Shown: positions 1-8,946 of the stretch, piece after piece
How positions within the stretch are numbered: the first letter of the stretch is position 1
Layout of the letters: each line of letters begins with the position of its first letter
DNA from: Natronosalvus halobius
Lineage (GTDB): Archaea; Halobacteriota; Halobacteria; Halobacteriales; Natrialbaceae
Direction of reading: 5' to 3'
Assembly: GCF_024138145.1 (NCBI RefSeq)
Contig: NZ_CP099997.1
Coordinates: forward strand, 3,224,001 to 3,288,000
Length of the DNA stretch: 64,000 nucleotides
The notes under the pieces: model-generated
Database searches by the model: none
Seen by the model: the letters and a program-made list of their open reading frames with translations, nothing else
Told to the model about the DNA's origin: nothing
Position numbers and translations under genes: made by a program

Positions 1-853
1 GATATGCGAACTTTATGTCTCGAAATGGATTCAACAATTCGGGAAAATCAGCTATACTGTTCCAACTTCTAGTAACAATTCGTATTCGACGCTGAAGTTC
101 TGTTCTGGTTGAATCACTTGTTTCTTCCCAGGCGACGGCATCTGGAGCATACTTGACGAACTCTCCGTTTCGGATAATTGAAAGTGGTTCAGTAAAATCA
201 CTTATTGCAGCGGGTGATTGAGGTACGTACGATTCTGATCTAACCGCATAAATTGAGCCGTTCCCGCTGACAGGCGAATGAATTCGCGATTCAAGTCGCT
301 TAATCCAGGACTCGTATTTCCAGTAGAATGACTCGCCTTCGACGGCACTTGAGTCTTGATATCGTAATTCGCCAACGACACAACCCACATTTGAGGAAAA
401 ACCTTGCACAAGTTCAGCTATTGCGTCGGGTTCGTAGATGCTATTGGCATCTGAAAAGACGAGTAGATCCGCATCAACCTCATTTGCAACGCGGTTTTGA
501 CATTCCGTTTTCCCAACCCGCCCTTCAATTCGAATCAGAGTGACCCCTTGCTCTTGATATCCTGCAACTATTTCGTCTGTTCTGTCGTCTGACTCATCAG
601 AAAATACGATAATATTGAGTAACTCTGATGGGTAGTCCAATTGAAGACTGTTTTCAATTTTTTCGGCAATGACGTCCTCTTCATTATATGCTGCGATAAT
701 TAGCGCAACGCTCGGAAGACTTGTTCCTTCGTTTGATTGAACTCCCTCTTGGAATAGAGTCCAGAACTTAAGAGATATTGGATATAAAAAGAATGTATGA
801 ACTAATCCCAGAGCAGTTCCCCAGAACAAAATTGTCAATAATCTCAAAATCAT
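1..853 (-). CDS. Family 2 glycosyltransferase, C-terminus cut by window edge
   Basis: The first 284 codons of a membrane-associated GT2 enzyme, which transfers sugar from a nucleotide or lipid donor; the rest lies left of the window. A hydrophobic N-terminus (residues 1-30) precedes GT-A signatures: AAYNEE at 54-59, SDESDD at 85-90, FSDAN at 133-137 in the DxD metal-binding position, and RRIRIVTRSW at 255-264, which resembles the (Q/R)xxRW motif of processive GT2 enzymes. ATG at 851-853 was chosen because the hydrophobic segment starts there and an AT-rich TATA-like stretch (CAATTTGG, near 871-881) lies about 25 nt upstream. The gene is clearly AT-richer than the core genes of the window, which fits an acquired surface-glycan gene. 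The family is confident; the sugar and acceptor are unknown. Confidence 0.85.
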   Translation of the reverse strand, partial: MILRLLTILFWGTALGLVHTFFLYPISLKFWTLFQEGVQSNEGTSLPSVALIIAAYNEEDVIAEKIENSLQLDYPSELLNIIVFSDESDDRTDEIVAGYQEQGVTLIRIEGRVGKTECQNRVANEVDADLLVFSDANSIYEPDAIAELVQGFSSNVGCVVGELRYQDSSAVEGESFYWKYESWIKRLESRIHSPVSGNGSIYAVRSESYVPQSPAAISDFTEPLSIIRNGEFVKYAPDAVAWEETSDSTRTELQRRIRIVTRSWNSIADFPELLNPFRDIKFAY

Positions 854-1078
854 TGACTAGATCGGATACGTCCAAATTGATCGGTCCTGAATAGATGCTG
901 AGAAATTTGTCTGATATCCATATCTCATAATTCCAGTCCTTCATCAAGAATATGTCTATCTAATGCCGCTCCACATCTACAGTGACCTTTTCTAGGTTAT
1001 ATTTGATATTTGGTAAAATCATAGAATTATATAATAATAAGAATCAATGAATTCGAGAAAGCCCTACCTCCCACTCCA

Positions 1079-1813
1079 CTAATCATCCCCAGCAAACGAC
1101 AGCGCCGGCGACACCAGCCCTTCCAAGAATCGGAACCACCGTCCAACGAGTGTCTTGTTGTGATCGTCGGAGTCATCGACCTCGAAATAGGCTCTCAGCG
1201 CCCGCCCGAACCACGTTTCGTTAGGCTCTTTGAGATCTGTCTGTTCCGTATACCACGGCTTGAATCCCCGTCGCAACAGTGGGATCGGAATCTCGGCCTC
1301 TCCAGATTCAACTGTGACCAACTCGACGAACACCTTAGCAGCCTCCTCATACCGAATCGAGGCGCTTTGCTGAGGTCGCTCCCACACCGGCGGCTTGTCG
1401 AAGATCGTAAAGCCATCCGCTGACTGGAATTCGACGACCGTGTTCTCGAGGTACTCAAATTGCGTCGGGACGAGTGGCTTTCGGATGAACGAATAACCGC
1501 TCGTGCCCGCCTCTTTTGTCCGTCGTTGTCGAAGCACTTCCCCCGAGGCCGACTCGAGTACCCATTCACCACCCGATTTCCGGACCCATGGCGTCGTAAA
1601 GTCGAACCCATTAATCGGTTGCTTCGCGTCACCTTCAGCGAGTATCGAGCCGTCAGGGCTGACCAACTGCAACACATCGTCGGGCGTCAATCGCCACGTG
1701 GCTTCAGACAGCTCGCGGGGAAGCAGATACCAGACATCGCTATCTTCTCGACGAACGAGCTTACGCTGGTTGTACAGGATCGTTCCCACCGTATCCGTAT
1801 CCTTAAACGCCAT
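1079..1813 (-). CDS. Hypothetical protein of an accessory cluster
   Basis: An open frame of 244 codons from ATG at 1813. The frame continues upstream to 1873, but that extension overlaps the preceding small gene, so the inner ATG is preferred. No family is recognised. The product is soluble-looking, with no membrane segments or signal peptide. It begins with a TVGTILYN stretch that echoes GTILYR in the neighbouring 2169-2834 product, so the two may share a small N-terminal fold. The stop of the upstream small gene (1803-1805) lies inside it, giving an overlap typical of tightly packed viral or plasmid operons. Function unknown; a cluster of such genes next to a D5-like protein suggests provirus or plasmid origin. 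Confidence 0.6.
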   Translation of the reverse strand: MAFKDTDTVGTILYNQRKLVRREDSDVWYLLPRELSEATWRLTPDDVLQLVSPDGSILAEGDAKQPINGFDFTTPWVRKSGGEWVLESASGEVLRQRRTKEAGTSGYSFIRKPLVPTQFEYLENTVVEFQSADGFTIFDKPPVWERPQQSASIRYEEAAKVFVELVTVESGEAEIPIPLLRRGFKPWYTEQTDLKEPNETWFGRALRAYFEVDDSDDHNKTLVGRWFRFLEGLVSPALSFAGDD

Positions 1814-1988
1814 ACTGACAGGCCGCTTTGGCTTCGGGATGTTTCGTCCACAGCTTACTCTGTGCCTCCTCACGCGTCTCAGTAACGACGTGTAACTGGT
1901 GGCCGTGATAGGCGGCCCATGCGAGGTTCGTAATAAGCGTTGCCGGCTTTGTCTTGTTCTCGACTCGATTTCGTGGACGTAGATACAC
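1803..1988 (-). CDS. Small hypothetical ORF (61 aa) in accessory cluster
   Basis: A 61-codon frame starting at GTG 1986-1988, 12 nt after the stop of the preceding small gene and in the same frame as it. It overlaps the next gene by 11 nt. The middle of the product (NLAWAAYHGHQLHVVTETR) has protein-like amphipathic composition, but no family is recognised. A competing reading exists: GTG at 2002-2004 overlaps the upstream stop as GTGA and opens a 41-codon frame to 1879. The two frames exclude each other over most of their length. This one is preferred on composition only. Confidence 0.4.
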   Translation of the reverse strand: MYLRPRNRVENKTKPATLITNLAWAAYHGHQLHVVTETREEAQSKLWTKHPEAKAACQYGV

Positions 1989-2000
1989 CGTCGTTCTTAC

Positions 2001-2156
2001 TCACGATACTCGGTCTAGCTGCCCGTCAAGATACTGCGTCATCGGGTCGTAACCCGAGTTATCCACGTCGAGGCCGTCTTGGTCGACGGCGACGATCTCG
2101 TGGCCGTTCCGGAGCAGATATTCGATTCGTTCTGATCGGATGTTGTTTGTCATCAT
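2001..2156 (-). CDS. Small hypothetical protein (51 aa)
   Basis: Short frame starting MMTNNIRSERIEYLLRNGHE (ATG at 2154-2156 or 2151-2153) and ending TGA at 2001-2003. It lies 12 nt downstream of the D5-like gene and shares its strand, so it is probably co-transcribed. The acidic, compact product has no recognisable motif. Its size and packing between two accessory genes fit a proviral or plasmid operon. Confidence 0.45.
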   Translation of the reverse strand: MMTNNIRSERIEYLLRNGHEIVAVDQDGLDVDNSGYDPMTQYLDGQLDRVS

Positions 2157-2168
2157 CTGGTACTGTCG

Positions 2169-2834
2169 CTATTCGTAGCCGGCCGTGGCGTCGCTCGTGT
2201 GATTCAGCACGTAGCCGCTACCGGCCTCCTCTCGTGAGGCGGGTTCGATCCCTTTGGCTGCTAAGAGCTGACCGAAGCCGGGTCGGGACGGTCCAGCGGT
2301 TCCGGTGACGTTTCGACACCAGCAACTGAACTGTTCATAGAGCTCATCGCGTGTGACGGCATTTGTCTCGTCGGCCGCCTCTTCGAGGAACTCGTCGATA
2401 AACAGCTGCAGTGCTGCCGTGGAGGTAGTGCTCGCTCGTGGCAAGTCGTCGTCTAAGGGAATGTACCGCTTGTTCGTTCCCTGGTCTTCGACGTAGATCC
2501 GGACAACCGTTCGGCGGAACACGTCTGAACTGTACACTGTTTCGATGAGCTGGGCTGCCTCGTCTCGAGTGTTGACGTAGACGTTGACGGTGTCTACATA
2601 ATCGTCGATTTCCGTCGTGAGTGCCGACACCAGGTCGGGGGCGGAAGTCCATGTCAGATCTATCTGCTGGACGATTCCGTCCGTTCGGTACAGAATCGTC
2701 CCCGGCTTGACCGTTTCAACCGTCTGCTCATTGTGAGAGATATCGGTGTCGCTGTTGGCCTCGACATATCTGATCAGTCTCTCATACACCCCTTCGTGAT
2801 GATGGGTGTCGTCTGTGACTTCTGGTGTTGTCAT
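2169..2834 (-). CDS. Accessory protein with D5-primase-like C-terminal domain
   Basis: A 221-codon gene. The C-terminal third (about 140-215: FIDEFLEEAADE, then RDELYEQFSCWC, then PGFGQLLAAKGI) has the layout of the winged-helix domain that ends phage/plasmid D5-type primase-helicases: a helix, an aromatic-Cys helix, then a recognition helix before a Gly turn. No primase or SF3 helicase motif is present in the remaining 140 residues, so this is not a full replicase; it may be an orphan DNA-binding accessory protein. It is the first gene of a minus-strand cluster with 2001-2156, 1803-1988 and 1079-1813. The similarity is by eye and tentative. Confidence 0.55.
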   Translation of the reverse strand: MTTPEVTDDTHHHEGVYERLIRYVEANSDTDISHNEQTVETVKPGTILYRTDGIVQQIDLTWTSAPDLVSALTTEIDDYVDTVNVYVNTRDEAAQLIETVYSSDVFRRTVVRIYVEDQGTNKRYIPLDDDLPRASTTSTAALQLFIDEFLEEAADETNAVTRDELYEQFSCWCRNVTGTAGPSRPGFGQLLAAKGIEPASREEAGSGYVLNHTSDATAGYE

Positions 2835-3250
2835 GTTTTCCAGTGCAGAGGTGCCTGTCTCCGCGGCCAGTAGTTGTGATCGATGCGATGGTCGGAGTGC
2901 GGTGTGTGCGTTCCTTGTTGTACTTGCGGGCTGGGAGGAGAGGGGAGACTAATCGGCGCGGTCAATCGATCATCGTCGATTGACCACCACCATTTATTAA
3001 CTCCCGCTAGAAATTTAAGTGGGGTCAGCCAGGCTCTCTTGAGCCAGATGCAGTATTGACAGAGTTGATCTACAGAGATACAGCGAGAGTGCCTCGATCC
3101 TGACCCCGAGGCGGTCCATCGCTCTCGCTAACATCCACGCAACATTGTCAAACTATACGCCAACATCGAGGAGTTATAGAGCACAATGAGGGCCGAAAAC
3201 GTACGCTCTCCGGTCTAACCTCCTGCATAAAATAATTCACAATGTAGCGC
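2835..3250. other. Intergenic region, 416 bp, with one strong inverted repeat
   Basis: No convincing gene. It holds the putative control region of the accessory cluster (see 2960-2985) and an AT-rich stretch (TTTATTAA near 2992-3000) that could be a TATA box for the minus-strand cluster. The 3000-3250 part has no open frame that looks coding on either strand. Confidence 0.5.
2960..2985. promoter_or_regulatory. Perfect inverted repeat upstream of accessory cluster
   Basis: GGTCAATCGA at 2960-2969 and its exact complement TCGATTGACC at 2976-2985 are separated by six bases. It lies 126 nt upstream of the 2834 start and beside the AT-rich TATTAA stretch, so an operator is more likely than a terminator. 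It is not followed by a T-run on either strand. Confidence 0.45.
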
Positions 3251-4708
3251 CTATCGCACTGTCTCCCACACGTCCTCGACGACCTTCCACACCTGCCGAA
3301 TCACGATCTTCACGTCGAACCAGAAAGACTGCCGCCGGATGTACTCGAGGTCGTAGCGCAGCTTCATCCCGGGATCGGTGCTCTTCGCGTCGTTAATTTG
3401 CGCCAGTCCCGTCAGCCCTGGCTTCACGAACCAGCGTTTGCGCCAGGCGGGCGTATCTTCCTCGAGCAGGATCTCCTCTTCGGTCCAGGCGGCCCGCGGG
3501 CCGACGACGCTCATCTTCCCGACGAGGATCGACCATAGCTGTGGAAGTTCGTCCAGGTGCGTCTTCCGTAACACGCGCCCAACACGCGTGATCCGGTCGT
3601 TCGACTCGTCGTCGACGGGCTCGGCGGAGTCCCCTTCGGGGACCATCGACCGGAACTTGTAGACGGGGAACGTTTCGCCGAAGCCGGCGGTTCGATGCTG
3701 TTTGTACAGTACTGGTCCCGGGCTGTCGAGTTTGACAGCCGCGGCGATCAGCGTCATCAACGGCCCGAAGATGATCAGACCCACAGCAGCGAACACCACG
3801 TCGAACAGCCGCTTGAACACGTGATCGAGCGGGTCCCACGGCTCGAGGTCCACGTCCACCAGCTCCCCGACGTCGTCGGTGTTCACGAGCACGCTCGAGG
3901 CGTACTCCCGGTGGACTTTCGCGGCGACGCCGTGTTCGTGACACGCATCCAGGGCACCGAAGAACTCCGCACGGTCGGCCCGGAAGAACGCTAGAACAAC
4001 CGTGTCGACGTCGTACTCGACCAGGACGTCCTCCAGCCGAGAAAGTCCGCCGAGTCTGGTCATCGCCCCCAGGCGGCCGTACTCGTCGATGGCCGCTTCG
4101 AGATCCGCGAGGCGGTCCTCCTCGACCGTCCCTCCGTCGGTCAAGACGCCGTCGACTTCCGCACCGGAGTGTCCATCCATCGTGGGCCGGGTCGGACACA
4201 GGTAGCCGATTACGGGTGCATCGATGGATGGCGCGACCCGTTTGATCTGGTGGAGGTCGTCGCCGACGATCAGCGTTCGACCTGACTCGCCGGCCGGTCG
4301 CCGGCGCACCTGGAAGAACCAGATCGGTACCGTGACGGCCAGGATTACGACGGTCATCGTGAGCGTCTGGCGGGGCAGTCGGTGAGACCACTTGAAGTAC
4401 CCCAGCGTCGCCATCGCCAATCCGGCTACGATCACGCGCTTCTCGGCGATGAAGATCGTATCGAGCGCTCGCCGGGGCTGTGGCTTGTACAGCGGCAACA
4501 GTGCCCCGACTACGGCCACCGCGCTCAGCGCTAGCGCCCAGCGTAGTGACGCCCCGTCAAGGACCGTCGGCTCGAGGCGATCGAACAGCGGCACGTGCGT
4601 CGTGAACAGGCGCTGTGGGATCGGGTGGTTCGCGATAAGAACGGCAGTAATCGTTAGCGCGAGTATCCCGCCAGCGCTCACGATCCGGTACTGCCATCCC
4701 TTCAACAT
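3251..4708 (-). CDS. WbaP/EpsE-type polyprenyl-phosphate sugar-phosphate transferase
   Basis: A polyisoprenyl-phosphate hexose-1-phosphate transferase of 485 residues, which would load the first sugar-phosphate onto a lipid carrier to begin exopolysaccharide or glycan assembly. N-terminal membrane segments (about 1-135) lead into a Rossmann-like CoA-binding-type region (about 140-275). The bacterial sugar-transferase domain (about 285-485) has a membrane re-entrant helix, then VYKFRSM, the catalytic [20 protein letters not shown] block, and [10 protein letters not shown]. Length and order match the EPS sugar-transferase family. A TATA element sits 23-31 nt before the ATG, so the mRNA is probably leaderless. 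It is divergent from the sulfatase-like gene at 5020. The sugar specificity (Glc, Gal or other) cannot be read from sequence. Confidence 0.93.
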   Translation of the reverse strand: MLKGWQYRIVSAGGILALTITAVLIANHPIPQRLFTTHVPLFDRLEPTVLDGASLRWALALSAVAVVGALLPLYKPQPRRALDTIFIAEKRVIVAGLAMATLGYFKWSHRLPRQTLTMTVVILAVTVPIWFFQVRRRPAGESGRTLIVGDDLHQIKRVAPSIDAPVIGYLCPTRPTMDGHSGAEVDGVLTDGGTVEEDRLADLEAAIDEYGRLGAMTRLGGLSRLEDVLVEYDVDTVVLAFFRADRAEFFGALDACHEHGVAAKVHREYASSVLVNTDDVGELVDVDLEPWDPLDHVFKRLFDVVFAAVGLIIFGPLMTLIAAAVKLDSPGPVLYKQHRTAGFGETFPVYKFRSMVPEGDSAEPVDDESNDRITRVGRVLRKTHLDELPQLWSILVGKMSVVGPRAAWTEEEILLEEDTPAWRKRWFVKPGLTGLAQINDAKSTDPGMKLRYDLEYIRRQSFWFDVKIVIRQVWKVVEDVWETVR

Positions 4709-4730
4709 CTACAACACTTCCTGTGTCCTG

Positions 4731-4739
4731 AATATATAT
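4731..4739 (-). promoter_or_regulatory. TATA box for the WbaP-type gene
   Basis: Minus-strand ATATATATT centred about 27 nt upstream of the ATG at 4708, the spacing expected for an archaeal leaderless transcript. Confidence 0.6.
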
Positions 4740-4972
4740 GTCTTTGGAAATTGACGAATGTCTAACACCATCGGATATAACGATTGTGGCCAATCGCCTG
4801 AGGCGTCATGGGTCGTACTAGATCGCTATTCTCCTTGGAACCATTAACTTCTCCCTGGATATATTAAGCTAGCTACCAATTGTGCTCGATCACCGTGATC
4901 ATCGATACGAGTATTGGCCGGGACATCTCTCGTATCGTCAGTTTCCACGCCGTTGATACCCGTCCCACTTTC

Positions 4973-5010
4973 TATATACTGGTTCGTGGAATCCGGGAGC
5001 AAGTGAGGAG
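4973..5010 (+). promoter_or_regulatory. TATA box and Shine-Dalgarno for the 5020 gene
   Basis: TATATA at 4973-4978, then GAGGAG at 5005-5010, nine bases before the ATG at 5020. Unlike most genes here, this one appears to have a short leader with a ribosome-binding site, which supports the chosen start. Confidence 0.55.
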
Positions 5011-5019
5011 AGCGAACAT

Positions 5020-6009
5020 ATGGGATTGCAGCTCAATCTACCAGCCATCGGGGACGTACGACACGGGCTAGAAGACCCGGTAAAATCCCTCAAAGGGGGC
5101 TCGTTACGCGTCTACCAGGGTCTGTGGTACACGCTGACCTCGAGACATCAACTGGGTACGAATATCTTCGAGCGGGACTGGGACGTCTTGCTCGTCCTGG
5201 ATGCCTGTCGGGTCGATGCCCTCCAGGCAGTTGCTCCCGAGTACGACTTCATCGATGAAATCGACGGAATCGACGAAATCTGGTCGGTCGGCAGCAACTC
5301 CCACGAGTGGATCGCCCAGACGTTCACGAGCGAGTACGAGGCGGAAATCACGGATACGACCTACGTGACCGGAAACGGCTTCACGAAGCGGATATTCGAG
5401 ACGCAAACGTTCCCACCCTCGAAGATCACGGTGCCGTTCACCTGGACGAACTGGGACGTCGTCCAGGAGTCCCAGCTCGAGCGACTCATCGAGGTGTGGA
5501 AACATCACCGGGACGAGGACCTGAAAGGCGTCCCACCCGGAATCCTCACCGACTACGCGATCGACATCGCGCGAACCCAGCGTCCAGAGCGACTGCTGGT
5601 TCACTACATGCAACCCCACGGGCCGTACCTCCACGGCCCGGTGACCGAGAACCGCGACCCGAGCGACATCGAACGCGAAGCGTGGCGGGCCCTCCGGGAC
5701 GGGAAGGCCTCGTTCGAAACCATCTGGGACCTCTACCTGGACAACCTTCGACTGGTCCTCGACGACGTCGCGGAGTTACTCGAGAACGTTGATGCCGACA
5801 AGGTCGTCATCACGGCCGACCACGGCGAGGCGTTCGGCGAGTTCGGTGCCTACGGCCACCCGGAGGGATTCCCCCATCCGGTGGTCAAGAAGGTCCCGTG
5901 GGTGGAGACGAGCGCGACGGACACGGGGACGCGACAGCCGGACATCGAACGCGAGGCTGGCCCCGAAACCGACGTCGAAGAGTACCTCCGCGACCTCGGG
6001 TACCTGTGA
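5020..6009 (+). CDS. Sulfatase/alkaline-phosphatase-superfamily protein
   Basis: A 329-residue member of the alkaline phosphatase superfamily, which hydrolyses or transfers sulfate or phosphate esters. WDVLLVLDACRVDAL (about 54-70) is the N-terminal metal-binding strand with the first metal-ligand Asp. LLVHYMQPHGPY (about 195-207) and VVITADHGEAFGE (about 262-275) are the middle and C-terminal metal-binding blocks. There is no signal peptide or transmembrane helix, so it probably acts in the cytoplasm or on the inner face. Haloarchaea often place such genes in glycosylation clusters, and here it is divergent from a WbaP-type transferase, so modification of a surface glycan is a reasonable inference. 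The substrate is not determinable. Confidence 0.8.
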   Translation: MGLQLNLPAIGDVRHGLEDPVKSLKGGSLRVYQGLWYTLTSRHQLGTNIFERDWDVLLVLDACRVDALQAVAPEYDFIDEIDGIDEIWSVGSNSHEWIAQTFTSEYEAEITDTTYVTGNGFTKRIFETQTFPPSKITVPFTWTNWDVVQESQLERLIEVWKHHRDEDLKGVPPGILTDYAIDIARTQRPERLLVHYMQPHGPYLHGPVTENRDPSDIEREAWRALRDGKASFETIWDLYLDNLRLVLDDVAELLENVDADKVVITADHGEAFGEFGAYGHPEGFPHPVVKKVPWVETSATDTGTRQPDIEREAGPETDVEEYLRDLGYL

Positions 6010-6121
6010 CGCCTCGAGTGGCGAACACCGCATGGCTCACTCCCAGTGGACTGTCCAGGAGGACTCGAGAACGACGGTCCGCGGTGAATTTCTAGGGGTC
6101 CTGTCGGCGATTCACCACAGC

Positions 6122-6138
6122 CGAAAGTTTGTTTTACC
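6122..6138 (+). promoter_or_regulatory. BRE/TATA promoter for the 6159 gene
   Basis: CGAAAGTTTGTTTTACC lies 21-37 nt before the ATG at 6159. It resembles the GAAAGTATTTGTG promoters found elsewhere in the window and predicts a leaderless mRNA. Confidence 0.5.
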
Positions 6139-6158
6139 TGTAATTCAATATCGTTGGT

Positions 6159-8819
6159 ATGTCTTCTCTGGGTCGTTTACCGTTCTCACGTCGACGAGTA
6201 CTCACTCTCGCATCGGCGCTTCCGTTTCTCGGCCTGGTGTCGAATACGGCAGCGAAGACGAGCGACGTGTTCGTTACCGAGGACGATTCGACAGTACAGC
6301 TCGGGAACGGCCTGATCGAAATCACGTTCGACAAAGTGAGAGGGAGCATTGAGCAAGTGCGCGCCGTCGATCTGGACCTCGATTTGCGAAGTGAATCGGG
6401 AAAGGGACCGGAGATGGCGTGGGAACTCACCTTTTTCCATGCCGAAACGCCCAGGCTGTCCGCACCATCGTACGGTGCAGAATTGACCGCGATAGAGACG
6501 CGAGCCGACGATGATTCGGTCGGCGTAACGATGACGTGGGCGAATCCCCGTCTGTATCCAGCCGTAGAGGAGGGCCCTCGATTCGACGGCGAGGTCACGG
6601 TCGACGTTACGATCAAGGAAAACGATCCGCTGTCCTACTGGGACATTCACGTCGAGAACAACGACGAGCTAGCGATCAAGTCGGTCCAGTGTCCGAAGAT
6701 CATGGATATCGAGGCCGTCGCCGAGGACGGAACGGACGGGATCACGCTCCCGTCCCAGATGGGCCGTCGCTTCGTGAATCCAACGCACAAATTCGAGGAA
6801 CTCGGCGAGGAGGTGGGCATGACCTATCCCTCTGGCTTCGGGACGATGCAGTTTACCGCCTACACCGGACCCAACGGTGGATTCTACTCCGATGCACGCG
6901 ACACCGACGGCCACGTCAAACGATGGCGGTGGGGTCAGAGCTGGGAGGATCCGGGAAAACTCAGATTCGAGGCGGCGTACTTTTCACCGAACCTACCCGG
7001 TGAAAACGTCAGCGTCCCGTATACTGTCACGCTCGGTGCACTGGACGGCCGCTGGTACGATGCGGCCGACCGGTACCGCTCGTGGATGGATTCCGAGGGG
7101 TGGCTTAGCGGGTACAAACAGAACCAGCCGGACTGGCTTCGCGACCTCGGCGCAACGTATCGCATCGAAACGTACCATCCGGAAGGGACGAAGATCGAAT
7201 TCGAGCGAGCCGGTGAACTCGTCCAGGAGATGCAGTCGTATCTCGATGTCCCGCTCCAGTTCCAGTTCGGACAGTGGCAACACGGCCCGGACGATTCACC
7301 CGTCGAAGGCTGGGAGGAGTTCGGCAAGACCGTAGAAACGGCGACATCCGCTGGAATTCGGACGAACTCGTTCGTCGGCGGGAATATTATTAACCGTGAC
7401 TTCTCCGTCTTCGAAGAGAACGACGACGCAACAGATTGGGTCGTTCGCGACGAATCCGGTGAGCGCGATTGGCTCGACGACCAGGAAGAGTTGTACCTGG
7501 TAGAAACCACCCAGGACGGATGGCAACAGTACATTCGATCCTACATCGAGAACCTCCTCGAGCGTGGGGTAACGGAGATCCAGTTCGACGGATTCCCGTA
7601 CGTCTTGCCCGACTGTCACGCCTCGAACCACGACCATCCACCGGGACAGGGTGGCAACTGGTACGCAACTGCTGCCCGTGAGGACACGCGCGAGTTACGG
7701 ACCATGCTCAGACAGTTCGACGATGGCGTCTTGAGTGGTGAGGGCATCTGTGACTTCTACCTCCCGTATCTGGACGTGTTCAACACACGGGACGTATTCG
7801 GCGAGACGTACATCCAGGATTACGACGCCGGCTGGATCGAGATGATCCCGCTGTTCGAATACGCCTTCGGCGACGTGGTGGTCTCCAGAAACCAGAACCA
7901 CGGCGGCCCCGATTACAGGCCGACGATCACGTGGTTGCACACCGCCCGTTCGCTGTTGTGGGGCGCCCTCCCAGTGTTTCGACACGGTGATCCGGAAGCC
8001 GATCCCGAAACGTCGGGATTCAACGATCCGTCTGCCTCGCTCGAGTACGTGAGACGGGCCGCTCGAGCACGGGCCTACTACGCGAACCGGTTTCTCGCGC
8101 GTGGCACGATGCTTCCGCCACCGATCGTCGACAGCGACGAGGTGGTTCTCACGACCGAGAGCGGCCTCGAACGGCCGACCGACGCGATCCAGGCGAGTGC
8201 CTGGGAATCCGACGCCGGTGAAACGGGCGTGATACTGACGAACGTCAGCAGCGGTGACACGCCACGAACAGCACACGTCGACCTCGCATTCGACGATCAG
8301 CCGTTTACTATTCCGGAGGGGGAGTCGATCACGTATGCGGTTCGCAACGGGGACTATGAGCGCGTCGAGGCCAAATCCGCTTCCGAAATATCGATCGAGG
8401 TAGCTCCCGATGACGTGGTTCTTGTCGTCGTCGCGCCCCAGAACGACGACTACGAATCGGCGCTCGAGGCGATTGTGACGGTCCAGGAAACGCCTGAGGA
8501 CGAACGCAACGATGAGGCGTTCATCGAAGCCAAGCGAGCGTTCGAATCCGGAGACTACGCTGACGCACTTGAGCGTGCGGAATCGGCCCTGTCAATGGCC
8601 ACCCAATCGTCCGAAGAAGAGGGATCTGGGAACGAGAGTACCGAACCAGATCCTGAACGCACGGGTGATGAGCCCGAGCCCGAGAGCGAGGGTAACGAAC
8701 CTGGATCTGAGAGCAAGAGTAGTGAGGCGATCCCTGGGTTCGGTGTGGTTGCCGGTGTAATAGGCGTAATCGGTGCTATGGGGACCAAGCTACTGACGGA
8801 TAGTCGTAGAAGCGAATAG
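6159..8819 (+). CDS. Tat-exported, PGF-CTERM-anchored glycoside-hydrolase-like protein
   Basis: An 886-residue secreted protein. The N-terminus has a twin-arginine signal (SRRRVLTLASALPFLG, about 10-25). The body looks like a large carbohydrate-active fold: a beta-sandwich region to about 320, then a TIM-barrel-like region. There TEIQFDGFPY puts Asp at 477 at the end of a strand, and LSGEGICDFY puts Glu at 528, a spacing that fits a retaining hydrolase pair. AADRYRSWM near 308 is typical of DUF6259-type proteins. After about 770 come a helical segment, an acidic Ser/Glu/Pro linker (about 815-855) and IPGFG plus a transmembrane helix and Arg tail: the PGF-CTERM signal cleaved and lipid-anchored by archaeosortase. 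It is probably attached to the cell surface and acts on polysaccharide. The DUF6259 assignment is tentative. Confidence 0.75.
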   Translation: MSSLGRLPFSRRRVLTLASALPFLGLVSNTAAKTSDVFVTEDDSTVQLGNGLIEITFDKVRGSIEQVRAVDLDLDLRSESGKGPEMAWELTFFHAETPRLSAPSYGAELTAIETRADDDSVGVTMTWANPRLYPAVEEGPRFDGEVTVDVTIKENDPLSYWDIHVENNDELAIKSVQCPKIMDIEAVAEDGTDGITLPSQMGRRFVNPTHKFEELGEEVGMTYPSGFGTMQFTAYTGPNGGFYSDARDTDGHVKRWRWGQSWEDPGKLRFEAAYFSPNLPGENVSVPYTVTLGALDGRWYDAADRYRSWMDSEGWLSGYKQNQPDWLRDLGATYRIETYHPEGTKIEFERAGELVQEMQSYLDVPLQFQFGQWQHGPDDSPVEGWEEFGKTVETATSAGIRTNSFVGGNIINRDFSVFEENDDATDWVVRDESGERDWLDDQEELYLVETTQDGWQQYIRSYIENLLERGVTEIQFDGFPYVLPDCHASNHDHPPGQGGNWYATAAREDTRELRTMLRQFDDGVLSGEGICDFYLPYLDVFNTRDVFGETYIQDYDAGWIEMIPLFEYAFGDVVVSRNQNHGGPDYRPTITWLHTARSLLWGALPVFRHGDPEADPETSGFNDPSASLEYVRRAARARAYYANRFLARGTMLPPPIVDSDEVVLTTESGLERPTDAIQASAWESDAGETGVILTNVSSGDTPRTAHVDLAFDDQPFTIPEGESITYAVRNGDYERVEAKSASEISIEVAPDDVVLVVVAPQNDDYESALEAIVTVQETPEDERNDEAFIEAKRAFESGDYADALERAESALSMATQSSEEEGSGNESTEPDPERTGDEPEPESEGNEPGSESKSSEAIPGFGVVAGVIGVIGAMGTKLLTDSRRSE

Positions 8820-8946
8820 CTCTCTCCTCCTTTTATCGCTCTCAAAGTCACGTTGCTCGGGCCATTTTGTGGCTCGTCGTCACAGATACCGGACTCTTTT
8901 CGAACGACTCCAAAGCACCCGGGTGCACCGTATCTGGCGTCACCAT

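Noticed and set aside
1879-2004. 41-codon frame overlapping 1803-1988 in a different register
   Set aside because: It is coupled by GTGA to the upstream gene, but its composition is poorer than that of the 61-codon frame, which covers most of the same DNA.
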